DNA of 19,066 bases from NCBI GenBank assembly GCA_948857205.1, contig CAQPRV010000111.1, positions 1-19,066 of the forward strand, given 5' to 3'. The stretch is from an uncultured Clostridia bacterium. Its GTDB lineage: Bacteria; Bacillota; Clostridia; TANB77; CAG-508. The notes beneath the pieces were generated by a model that had not been told where the DNA came from, did not search any database, and was given only the letters and a program-made list of their open reading frames with translations. Below are positions 1-6,689 of the stretch, piece after piece. Every line of letters begins with the position of its first letter. Within the stretch, counting starts at the first letter, position 1. The position numbers and the translations under genes are program-made.

Positions 1-360
1 CTCATCTGTTGGTCCTTCATCTTCTGGAATGCTTTCTTGTTCTTCTCTTCCTATAATTTGATTCTGTGAAGTTTGATTATTTTGTTGTATTTGTTGGTTA
101 TTTTGACTATTGCTTGAAACTTCATTTTTTATTTCTTGCTCTGTTTCTTCTTCATTTTGTATATCATCTTCTATATCTTCATCAATATGTGAGTTTTGTT
201 CTGGATCTTCGTTTTCGCTTATGACATTTTCTGATTCTGGCTCATCTTCTATTTTAGCTTTTTTATTACTATTTCCTATTACAATACAAACTATTACAAT
301 TATTAGTATTATTATTGCACTTGTTACACCTATTATTATATTTTTAGTTTTTTTATCCAT
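1..360 (-). CDS. Membrane-anchored protein of unknown function, C terminus beyond window
   Basis: The reading frame opens with ATG at 360 and stays open to the window edge, giving the first 120 residues. A short basic start (MDKKTKN) is followed by one hydrophobic segment at about residues 8-28, then NSNKKAK, then an unusually acidic and Gln/Asn-rich stretch (many E, D, N and Q up to residue 120). This looks like a single-pass protein with an N-terminal anchor and a long disordered linker carrying an unseen C-terminal domain. The ribosome binding site AGAGGAAA lies just upstream, and the gene starts 13 bases after the xseA stop, so it is probably co-transcribed with xseA. No family is recognised. 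It occupies the place where many Clostridia carry xseB, but it is not XseB, which is a short soluble helical protein. Confidence 0.75.
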   Translation of the reverse strand, partial: MDKKTKNIIIGVTSAIIILIIVIVCIVIGNSNKKAKIEDEPESENVISENEDPEQNSHIDEDIEDDIQNEEETEQEIKNEVSSNSQNNQQIQQNNQTSQNQIIGREEQESIPEDEGPTDE

Positions 361-373
361 AATATTTCCTCTC

Positions 374-1567
374 TTATTGTATTTTTGCAACTTTTTTTCC
401 ATCAACTAATTGAATGTCTATTATATCGTCTTTTTTTAAGTCTTCTTTTTTCTTTACTATTTTTCCTTCTTTTTCAATTATAGAATATCCTCTATATAAA
501 GTTTTTAAAGGGCTATATGCATCTAACTTTGCAATTAATTCAATATATTTTGTTTTTTCTTTCTCTTGTCTTGCTTTAATTGTATTTTCTAATTGTTTAA
601 GATATTTGTCTATTAAAATATAGGATTCATTTATTCTTCTTGTTGGCTCTCTTAAAACTGAACTTGACATACATTTTTCATATCTTAATTTCATTAATTC
701 TACTTTTTTTATTAGAGAATTCCTTAGTCTGTCTTGTGATATTTGTATTCTTTGTTTTACTTCATAAACATCTGGTACTGCTAATTCTGCTGCCGCTGAT
801 GGTGTAGGAGCTCTTAAATCTGCTACAAAATCAGCTATTGTGAAATCTGTTTCATGCCCTACTGCTGAAATTATTGGAATTTTAGATTCATAGATACTTT
901 GAGCAACTATTTTCTCATTAAATGGCCATAAATCTTCTAAAGAACCTCCACCTCTTGCTAGTATTAATACATCTGCTAAATTATTTTTATTCATATAATC
1001 AATTCCATAAGCAATTTTTTCTGCTGCTCCTTCTCCCTGAACAGGTACTGGTAATAATCTAATATATACATTAGGATTTCTTCTGGTTGATACATTTATT
1101 ATATCTTTAATTACTGATCCTGTTTGTGAACTTAGTACTCCAACTACTTTTGGCATTATTGGTACTTTCTTTTTGTGACTTTCTTCAAAATATCCTTGTT
1201 CTTCTAATTCCTTTTTTAACTTTAAATACTTTGTATATAAATCACCTAGTCCATCTTCTTCCATTGCTTTTACATATATTTGATAAACTCCATCTCTTTC
1301 AAAAACAGAAACGGTTCCAAATACCATGACTTTTGCTCCATCTTTTGGCATGAAAGATAATTTTTGAGCATATGACTTAAACATTATACATTTTATTAAA
1401 CAATTCTCGTCTTTTAGAGTAAAATACATGTGCCCTGTGTAATGATTTTTAAAGTTTGAAATTTCTCCTTTAACTAATACATTATTTAAGAATTCGTCAT
1501 CAGCTATCTTATTTTTTATATATTGATTTAAATCTGATACTGTTATTGCCATTTCTGAATATTTCAT
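374..1567 (-). CDS. xseA: Exodeoxyribonuclease VII large subunit
   Basis: XseA is the catalytic subunit of exonuclease VII, which degrades single-stranded DNA from both ends into short oligonucleotides in the cytoplasm, together with several copies of the small subunit XseB. An N-terminal OB-fold covers about residues 1-100 (VSDLNQYIK, KGEISNFK, GHMYFTLKD). The nuclease domain has the family hallmarks LARGGGSLEDLWPFN (203-217), GHETDFT (237-243) and DLRAPTPSAAAE (250-261), then a helical coiled-coil region and a C-terminal GYSII segment. I chose the ATG at 1567 (MKYSEMAITV, 397 residues) because AAAGGA lies upstream and the homologous region begins there; the frame continues upstream to an ATG at 1597 and a TTG at 1603. 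It follows nusB by 59 bases. No xseB is seen downstream within the window. Confidence 0.95.
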   Translation of the reverse strand: MKYSEMAITVSDLNQYIKNKIADDEFLNNVLVKGEISNFKNHYTGHMYFTLKDENCLIKCIMFKSYAQKLSFMPKDGAKVMVFGTVSVFERDGVYQIYVKAMEEDGLGDLYTKYLKLKKELEEQGYFEESHKKKVPIMPKVVGVLSSQTGSVIKDIINVSTRRNPNVYIRLLPVPVQGEGAAEKIAYGIDYMNKNNLADVLILARGGGSLEDLWPFNEKIVAQSIYESKIPIISAVGHETDFTIADFVADLRAPTPSAAAELAVPDVYEVKQRIQISQDRLRNSLIKKVELMKLRYEKCMSSSVLREPTRRINESYILIDKYLKQLENTIKARQEKEKTKYIELIAKLDAYSPLKTLYRGYSIIEKEGKIVKKKEDLKKDDIIDIQLVDGKKVAKIQ

Positions 1568-1626
1568 CTTTATTAATTTTTCCTTTCTAAAGCTCATAAT
1601 CAAAAAGCTTAGTTTATGATGACTTT

Positions 1627-2028
1627 TTATTCTTTAACTATACTAGCTAAGACACCATTAACAAAGTTTTTTGATGAATCTTCTCCATAGCTTTTTGCTA
1701 ATTCGACTGCCTCATTAATAACTACTTTGAAGGGTGTTTCTGTATATTTTATTTCATATATAGCTAGTTTTAATATGGCTAAGTTAATTTTTGATATTCT
1801 TTCTATTTTCCAATTTTCTTTTAGGTTTTTTGAAATTAATTTTATTATTTCCTCGTCTTTTTCCTTTATTCCTGTAACTATTTCTTTTATATATTTTTGT
1901 GCATTCTTATCTTCTAGGTCATTTGTTTCAATATATAGGTCTATGGTTTCTTCAAGGTCATTTTCGTTTTGAATTTCTAAACTATATATTAATTTAAAGG
2001 CTTGTTCTCTCATTGCAGATCTGTTCAT
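1627..2028 (-). CDS. nusB: Transcription antitermination factor NusB
   Basis: NusB, with S10 (NusE), binds boxA in rRNA leader transcripts and supports antitermination and rRNA maturation. The 133-residue all-helical protein has the usual length. It shows the typical N terminus MNRSAMREQAFKLIYSLE, the central WKIERISKINLAILKLAIYEI segment and the C-terminal NEAVELAKSYGEDSSKNFVNGVLASI block. The start at 2028 is supported by AAGGGGA upstream. It lies between the DUF2273 gene and xseA, matching the asp23-amaP-DUF2273-nusB-xseA order common in Clostridia, and probably relies on the promoter ahead of asp23. Confidence 0.95.
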   Translation of the reverse strand: MNRSAMREQAFKLIYSLEIQNENDLEETIDLYIETNDLEDKNAQKYIKEIVTGIKEKDEEIIKLISKNLKENWKIERISKINLAILKLAIYEIKYTETPFKVVINEAVELAKSYGEDSSKNFVNGVLASIVKE

Positions 2029-2052
2029 ATTTTTCCCCTTCTATTATTTATA

Positions 2053-2256
2053 TTACATTTTATCTATGAATTTTTTTAATTTTTCTTTTACTTCTTCTTT
2101 GTTTTGTTGAACATAGTTTCCAATAAAGGCACCCAAAATTAATACAACAATTGCTAGTATTAAATCATGCAATCTAGTTACTAATATTAATATAGCAATA
2201 ATAACACCAATTATAGCTCCTTTAAACTGATTCCAAAAATCTCTAAAATTATCCAT
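2053..2256 (-). CDS. DUF2273 family small membrane protein
   Basis: This 67-residue protein has two closely spaced hydrophobic segments (about residues 13-27 and 30-47) and a basic, highly charged C-terminal helix (NKEEVKEKLKKFIDKM). The N-terminal FRDFWNQFKGAIIGVIIA is characteristic of DUF2273. Members sit beside AmaP and Asp23 in Bacillota and are thought to belong to the same envelope-associated assembly; their exact role is not known. AAAGGAGA precedes the ATG at 2256. The gene is 30 bases downstream of amaP and 24 bases upstream of nusB, so co-transcription is likely. Confidence 0.85.
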   Translation of the reverse strand: MDNFRDFWNQFKGAIIGVIIAILILVTRLHDLILAIVVLILGAFIGNYVQQNKEEVKEKLKKFIDKM

Positions 2257-2286
2257 TTATTTTCTCCTTTTCTTAGATTTTCGTTT

Positions 2287-2838
2287 TTATTGTTCTTCTT
2301 GTTTTGGTGCAACTTTTTTTACTGTAATGTTTACTTCTTTTACTTCTAAATCTGTTGCTGTTTTAATTTTTTCTTTTATTTTTGCTTGTAAATTTGATGA
2401 TAAGTCTTTTATTATTGCATCTGAGTTTACAATTAGATTAACAAATACTTTTACTTTGTTTTCTCTATCTAACTCAACTCTTGTTGTTACATCTTCAGCA
2501 TTTTGAAAGTTTAAGGCTACAGAGTTTACTAAGTTTTCTAGTGTCTCTTTAGAAATCATTAGTTTTCCGCTTTCATTTTCTAATAAAACTCCTTGACTTG
2601 AATTGTCTTTTGTTTTTGTTGATGAATCAAAAAAGATGCATTTAATTGAAAGCAATATAAAAATTACACTTATCCCTAAAGTTATTTTTCCTGATGTTGC
2701 CCCTGTTATAAGGTCTTTTATTACTGTGCCTACTAACCCTATATCAATCCATCCAAATACTAATAAACATAGAATAAATGATACTATTAATATTATTGTA
2801 GAATATATTATTAAAGTTGCTTTTTCTATAAATTTCAT
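2287..2838 (-). CDS. amaP: Alkaline shock response membrane anchor protein AmaP
   Basis: AmaP is the membrane protein that recruits Asp23-family proteins to the cytoplasmic face of the membrane. The 183-residue product has two N-terminal transmembrane segments (about residues 8-30 and 50-68). A soluble Asp23-like C-terminal half follows (ISKETLENLVNSVALN, VFVNLIVNSDAIIKDLS, LEVKEVNITVKKV). The repeated beta-strand pattern resembles the neighbouring Asp23 protein. AGGAGG lies eight bases upstream of the ATG at 2838. Its position directly after asp23 and before DUF2273 supports the assignment. Confidence 0.88.
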   Translation of the reverse strand: MKFIEKATLIIYSTIILIVSFILCLLVFGWIDIGLVGTVIKDLITGATSGKITLGISVIFILLSIKCIFFDSSTKTKDNSSQGVLLENESGKLMISKETLENLVNSVALNFQNAEDVTTRVELDRENKVKVFVNLIVNSDAIIKDLSSNLQAKIKEKIKTATDLEVKEVNITVKKVAPKQEEQ

Positions 2839-2904
2839 TTCTTTTTCCTCCTACATTTTTGCATTTTGTTGTTTGTTTTATACCTTTATCTTTCTATTTA
2901 TTTG

Positions 2905-3351
2905 TTATTGTTGTGTTGTTTCATTTTCTTGATTGTTATCTTTTTTTGATATTTCTGTGTTAACTCCTTGTACATGTACATTTACTTCTTGTACTTTTAA
3001 GCCTGTCATACTTTCTACTGCTTTTTTTACTCTATTTTGAATTTCAAAAGCAACATCTGGTATTCTTGAGCCATATTCAACTATTATATTTACATCTATT
3101 TTTGCTTCTGTTGTTGTTGCTTCTACTTTTATTCCTTTTGCTAAATTTTTCTTTCCACTTAATACTTCTGTTATTCCTCCTGCAAATCCTCCTGCCATTC
3201 CTGCTACTCCATTTACTTCTGATACTGCTACTCCTGCTATTACTGCTATTACATCATTTGATATTTGTATTCCTTCTTGCTCTGTTTTTATTTCTTCTTG
3301 AAGTTCTATTACTTCCCCTTTTTCTTCTTTTACATTATTTTCTTCATTCAT
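2905..3351 (-). CDS. Asp23/Gls24 family envelope stress response protein
   Basis: Asp23/Gls24 proteins are abundant, membrane-associated cytoplasmic proteins linked to cell-wall and alkaline stress in Bacillota. The 148-residue product has an acidic N-terminal tail, then the conserved core: ISNDVIAVIAGVAVSEVNGV (about residues 31-50), a glycine-rich loop (AGMAGGFAGGITEVL), VDVNIIVEYG-like strands (IDVNIIVEYGSRIPDVAFEI) and VKKAVESMTGLKVQEVNVHVQGV. The C-terminal tail is rich in Asn and Gln. AGAGGAGG gives a very strong ribosome binding site ahead of the ATG at 3351. It is the first gene of the transcript that continues through amaP, DUF2273, nusB and xseA. A palindrome overlapping its promoter suggests regulation. 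Several paralogues are usual per genome, so I give no symbol. Confidence 0.92.
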   Translation of the reverse strand: MNEENNVKEEKGEVIELQEEIKTEQEGIQISNDVIAVIAGVAVSEVNGVAGMAGGFAGGITEVLSGKKNLAKGIKVEATTTEAKIDVNIIVEYGSRIPDVAFEIQNRVKKAVESMTGLKVQEVNVHVQGVNTEISKKDNNQENETTQQ

Positions 3352-3380
3352 GTTTTTTCCTCCTCTTGTATATCAAAAAA

Positions 3381-3410
3381 GATATACTTAATTTTTTTTA
3401 TAAGTATATC
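3381..3410. repeat. Perfect 10-bp inverted repeat over the asp23 promoter, possible operator
   Basis: GATATACTTA and its exact reverse complement TAAGTATATC are separated by 10 bases. The upstream arm (3401-3410) covers the -10 box and the other arm lies just past the expected start of transcription. On the minus strand the second arm is followed by six T, so a weak leader terminator is an alternative. The position fits a repressor operator better, because a terminator overlapping its own promoter would make little sense. Confidence 0.5.
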
Positions 3411-3431
3411 AATTATTTACTTTTTTTACAA
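3403..3431 (-). promoter_or_regulatory. Sigma-A-type promoter of the asp23-amaP-nusB-xseA operon
   Basis: On the minus strand the -35 element TTGTAA (3426-3431) and the -10 element TATACT (3403-3408) are separated by exactly 17 bases. Transcription would begin near 3396, about 45 bases upstream of the asp23 start codon. The -10 lies inside one arm of the 10-bp inverted repeat at 3381-3410. Confidence 0.7.
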
Positions 3432-3531
3432 CTCTTTTCACTAAATTTTCATTTTTTATAGTTACAATTAGGTTACTGCTCAGACTAATCGATTTTTATT
3501 TATACATTTAATATATAGAGATAATTAATAT

Positions 3532-4488
3532 TTATTCAAAAATATCAAACTCTTGTATATTATTTCCCCTTAAAAAATCTTGTATAGACATTCTTTTAGC
3601 ATTTTCTCCTTGAATCTCTAAAATGCTAATTATTCCTTGTTTAGCTTTAATAAATAAACCTTTTTTTTGATTTGAAACAATAACTGTTCCATTTTTATAC
3701 TTTTCTAAACTTTTATTATTAATTTCTAAATCTTTTTGTATATCCACTTTCCAAAACTTTAACTTTTTGCCATTTAAAAAGGAATATGCTCCCATAATTG
3801 GATTTAAACCTCTTACCAAATTTTTAATTTGTTCAGCTGTTTTATTTTCCCAATCAATCCTTGCAATTTCTTTACTTAACATAGGAGCTAAAGAAAAATC
3901 TTCTCCTTGTTTTTCTCTAGGAGCTGAACCACTTTCAAGCTTCTCTAAAGTCTGAACTAAAAGTTTAGAACCAATTTTAGAAAGCCTTTCCCATAATTCC
4001 CCAGTTGTCTCACTTTCTCCAATTGAAACCTCTTCTTTTAAAATCATATCACCAGTATCCATACCTTCATCCATAAACATAGTAGTAATTCCTGTAACCT
4101 TATCACCATTTAAAATAGCCCATTGTATTGGTGCAGCTCCTCTATACTTAGGTAATAAAGAACCATGTACATTTATACAACCTAATTTAGGAATTTCCAA
4201 AATATCTTTTGGAAGTATCTTTCCATATGCTACCACACAAATACAATCTGGATTTAATCCTCTAATTTCATCAATAAATTCTACATTTTTCTTAACTTTT
4301 TCTGGTTGAAATACTTTTAAATTTTTAGAAATTGCAAATTCCTTAACTGGAGATGGAATAAGTTTCATTCCTCTGCCTTGTGGTCTATCTGGGTTAGTAA
4401 CAACTCCTAATATCTCATGTCCTGCATTATAAATACCTTCCAAACTTTCTTTTGCAAAATCTGGAGTTCCCATAAAAACTATCTTCAT
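3532..4488 (-). CDS. fmt: Methionyl-tRNA formyltransferase
   Basis: Fmt transfers a formyl group from 10-formyl-tetrahydrofolate to the methionine on initiator tRNA, which allows bacterial translation initiation. The 318-residue protein opens with MKIVFMGTPDFA. The catalytic residues are Asn106, His108 (INVHGSLLPKYRGAAPIQWAI) and Asp144 (MDTGD), the same numbers as in the E. coli enzyme. A C-terminal OB-like tRNA-binding domain follows (IKNLVRGLNPIMGAYS). The frame runs 44 codons further upstream to 4620, but those codons lie in an intergenic palindromic repeat. AAAGGA upstream of 4488 and homology fix the start there. def, its usual neighbour, is separated from it by the HD-domain gene. Confidence 0.95.
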   Translation of the reverse strand: MKIVFMGTPDFAKESLEGIYNAGHEILGVVTNPDRPQGRGMKLIPSPVKEFAISKNLKVFQPEKVKKNVEFIDEIRGLNPDCICVVAYGKILPKDILEIPKLGCINVHGSLLPKYRGAAPIQWAILNGDKVTGITTMFMDEGMDTGDMILKEEVSIGESETTGELWERLSKIGSKLLVQTLEKLESGSAPREKQGEDFSLAPMLSKEIARIDWENKTAEQIKNLVRGLNPIMGAYSFLNGKKLKFWKVDIQKDLEINNKSLEKYKNGTVIVSNQKKGLFIKAKQGIISILEIQGENAKRMSIQDFLRGNNIQEFDIFE

Positions 4489-4506
4489 AAATATTTCCTT
4501 TCTTGC

Positions 4507-4551
4507 GAAATGCCAACGGGTGCCAACGGGGACGGAGAATTTTGGCATTTC
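4507..4551 (+). repeat. GGGACGG palindromic repeat, copy A
   Basis: A 45-base element has perfect 10-bp ends (GAAATGCCAA at 4507-4516 and TTGGCATTTC at 4542-4551). Inside are a second TGCCAA (4521-4526) and the core GGGGACGGAGAA. It has the same architecture as copy B at 6124-6167 in the opposite orientation: TGCCAA, GTGCCAA, GGGACGGAGAA, TTTGGCA. It begins 18 bases upstream of the fmt start codon and would form a strong hairpin in the fmt leader. GGGACGG-type palindromes are, from general knowledge, dispersed intergenic repeats in Clostridia. Confidence 0.75.
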
Positions 4552-4635
4552 ATCAAATTCCATAATATTTCTATTGCTACTTATTTTTATTTCTATCATG
4601 TATATGTAGCTTTTTTCCATTACTGCCTTAAGAAC

Positions 4636-6045
4636 TTATATCACTTCAAGGTCTAAATATACTTTATCATCTCTTCGTATAATTGATACTTTATTTGTAT
4701 CAAAAGTCATTTGCTCACTATTACTAGTTTTTAACTTTTCTATACATTTTAACACTGAACCATTTTTAATATTTTCTACTGCTTGCTTACTTCTATTATT
4801 AGGTATCCAAGTAATAGTGGTATTTGCTATCATATTTTGACCTTTTTTTGTTATTATTAAATCTAGTAATTTATAGACTAATTCAACAGTATAATTAAAG
4901 TCCTTTAAAGACTTCATTATTGGGCTGAAATGAAAAAAGTGCTCTAAATCAAATAAATTTTCCCAAAATAATTTAATATCAATATTTTCATCTTTAAACT
5001 TTTTTTCTACTTTTCTTTCTACTTCTTCTAAATCTGATGCTCCTAGTAAATCACACAATCTTTCTATTGCTACTTGTTTTTTATTTCTATTATGTGGCTT
5101 TCTTTCTATTACTTCATTAAAAAACTTATAGGTTCCTTTTAATCTGTTATATTTTCCTTCATTAAAAATAATCTCATTTACTGCAATTACATCACTTATT
5201 GTAAATAAAAATAAAATCTTAGAAATTTCCCTAATATTAACCTTTGTATTTTCTATTTCTTTTACAAGTTGCTTAAAATTACTTTCAACAAAGGCATCAC
5301 TACCTTCTCCTGATAGGTTTGAATATATTATATGGTTCTTTATTAGAGTTTTCATAATTTGTATTAATTCTTCTATTGTTATTTCTATTTGATTTAAATT
5401 CAAGAAATCTTGCGTAATTCCTATATCCATAAGAATTTGTTCTACATATTTTATTCCCATTAAAGCATGTTCTTTTTCATCTTCTACAACACCTATATCA
5501 TGTATAAAACAAAATATTTTTAATATAAATTTCGAAGTATTGTTAAGTGTTTTATATACTTCACTTAATTCTTTTATAATTGAAGTCATATGGGTCTTAG
5601 TAGTTTCCTTAAAATTAACAGGTACTATATTATTAGCTATGTTATAATTTACAATTTGATACACATAAATTACATGTGTCATCCATCCGTTTATTTTGTA
5701 TGAATTAATTCCACCTTTTATTACTTGGTTAGATTTATATATTATTTCACTTATTTCATCTAAATAATTCTTTTCAAAGATATTATCTAGATATTTACTA
5801 TTTAGTGTCCAAAGTAATTGATGTGAGTTTTTATCTTTAAATATTTTTGAGAAATTTATTTTTAGTTCTTTTATATTAATTTTAATTTTATTCAATTCTA
5901 AGGTTTTCTCTAGATATTCTCTATAGTTTCTTCTTTCTCTAATAAATTCTTGTTGATTATCAAGATCTTTTAATTTTTCACCAGAGATCTTATGAAATTT
6001 ATCATATTCGAAAAATAATATTTTATCATCTAACTCTATTATCAT
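4636..6045 (-). CDS. HD-domain phosphohydrolase-like protein inserted between def and fmt
   Basis: The 469-residue protein carries a divergent HD-superfamily metal-binding pattern: His124 (WMTHVIYV), His182-Asp183 (CFIHDIGV), His193 (KEHALMG), His238 (LIKNHIIYS) and Asp285 (TISDVIAV). The spacing and the KNH and SD motifs recall the HD domain of GlnD-like nucleotidyl-removing enzymes. The substrate cannot be told from sequence. The first 110 residues and the last 150 are not recognised; the C terminus is beta-rich (TITWIPNNRS, VSIIRRDDKVYLDLEVI). I start it at the ATG at 6045 because AAAGGAG lies eight bases upstream; an ATG seven codons earlier (6066) has no such site. GGGACGG repeats in opposite orientation lie on both sides, and the gene interrupts the conserved def-fmt pair, which suggests it was acquired. 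Confidence 0.8.
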   Translation of the reverse strand: MIIELDDKILFFEYDKFHKISGEKLKDLDNQQEFIRERRNYREYLEKTLELNKIKINIKELKINFSKIFKDKNSHQLLWTLNSKYLDNIFEKNYLDEISEIIYKSNQVIKGGINSYKINGWMTHVIYVYQIVNYNIANNIVPVNFKETTKTHMTSIIKELSEVYKTLNNTSKFILKIFCFIHDIGVVEDEKEHALMGIKYVEQILMDIGITQDFLNLNQIEITIEELIQIMKTLIKNHIIYSNLSGEGSDAFVESNFKQLVKEIENTKVNIREISKILFLFTISDVIAVNEIIFNEGKYNRLKGTYKFFNEVIERKPHNRNKKQVAIERLCDLLGASDLEEVERKVEKKFKDENIDIKLFWENLFDLEHFFHFSPIMKSLKDFNYTVELVYKLLDLIITKKGQNMIANTTITWIPNNRSKQAVENIKNGSVLKCIEKLKTSNSEQMTFDTNKVSIIRRDDKVYLDLEVI

Positions 6046-6088
6046 TAATTTTGCTCCTTTTATCATCTAAGATTAACATTACCAATTA

Positions 6089-6114
6089 GAAAATTTCCAA
6101 ATTTCTCTATCTCA
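6089..6114 (-). repeat. Degenerate half-copy of the GGGACGG repeat
   Basis: These 26 bases differ at only about four positions from the half-element at 6121-6146. They share AGAAAATT, CCAAATTTCTC and TC, and sit 32 bases from the equivalent point in copy B. This looks like a decayed tandem half-copy. Confidence 0.6.
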
Positions 6115-6123
6115 CTGAGCAGA

Positions 6124-6167
6124 AAATTGCCAAATTTCTCCGTCCCTTTTGGCACTTTTGGCAATTT
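6124..6167 (-). repeat. GGGACGG palindromic repeat, copy B
   Basis: A perfect 11-bp inverted repeat (AAATTGCCAAA at 6124-6134, TTTGGCAATTT at 6157-6167) encloses GTGCCAAAAGGGACGGAGAA read on the minus strand. It is homologous to copy A at 4507-4551 but inverted relative to it. It begins four bases after the def stop codon and could form a hairpin at the 3' end of the def message. Confidence 0.75.
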
Positions 6168-6171
6168 GCCA

Positions 6172-6648
6172 TTATTTTTCAGGTTCAATATATTCTAAAG
6201 TTCCTGGTATTATTTTGTCCATAAATATCTCACCATTTAAATGATCAATTTCGTGGCAAATAGCTTGAGCTAGTAGTTCTTTAGCTTTTACTTTCATTTT
6301 TTTACCTTTTCTGTCTGTATATTCTGCTATAACTTCAGCTGGTCTTTTTACTTTTGCAAATTGATTTGGAAAGCTTAAACATCCCTCTTCTACCTCTTGT
6401 TCTCCTTTAGTTTTTATTATAACTGGATTTATTAGAACTATTGGGCCTTTATCATCATACAAATCTATAACAATTACTCTTTTTAATATTCCTACTTGAA
6501 CTGCTGCTAATCCAACTCCATTATATTTATGCATGGTTTCTATCATATCATCAATTAAAATTTGTAATTTCTCGTCTATAGTTTCTATTTCTCTAGATTT
6601 CTTTTTTAAAATTTCATCTCCATCATACCTTAAATTTCTAATTGCCAT
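6172..6648 (-). CDS. def: Peptide deformylase
   Basis: Def removes the N-formyl group from nascent proteins and so reverses the modification made by Fmt. The 158-residue protein has all three metallo-hydrolase motifs: GVGLAAVQ (44-51), EEGCLS (87-92, metal ligand Cys90) and HEIDH (132-136, ligands His132 and His136, catalytic Glu133). The length fits the bacterial family. It lies 41 bases downstream of priA, as in the priA-def-fmt order of Bacillota, but fmt is displaced by the HD-domain gene and its flanking repeats. Confidence 0.96.
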   Translation of the reverse strand: MAIRNLRYDGDEILKKKSREIETIDEKLQILIDDMIETMHKYNGVGLAAVQVGILKRVIVIDLYDDKGPIVLINPVIIKTKGEQEVEEGCLSFPNQFAKVKRPAEVIAEYTDRKGKKMKVKAKELLAQAICHEIDHLNGEIFMDKIIPGTLEYIEPEK

Positions 6649-6689
6649 TATTATTCCCCATTTCTTTATATTTTTTATATTTTTTTGAT

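Noticed and set aside
3381..3410. Terminator of fmt
   Set aside because: The repeat lies 120 bases beyond the fmt stop, is very AT-rich and overlaps the asp23 promoter, so an operator fits better.
3066..3461. Plus-strand open frame of about 130 codons opposite asp23
   Set aside because: It is almost only Leu, Phe, Ile and Ser, the product expected from reading an AT-rich gene backwards, and it has no ribosome binding site. Other plus-strand frames over rsmE, rubrerythrin, xseA and priA fail for the same reason.
4489..4620. 44-codon N-terminal extension of fmt
   Set aside because: It runs through a palindromic repeat, has no homology to Fmt, and a good ribosome binding site supports the internal ATG at 4488.
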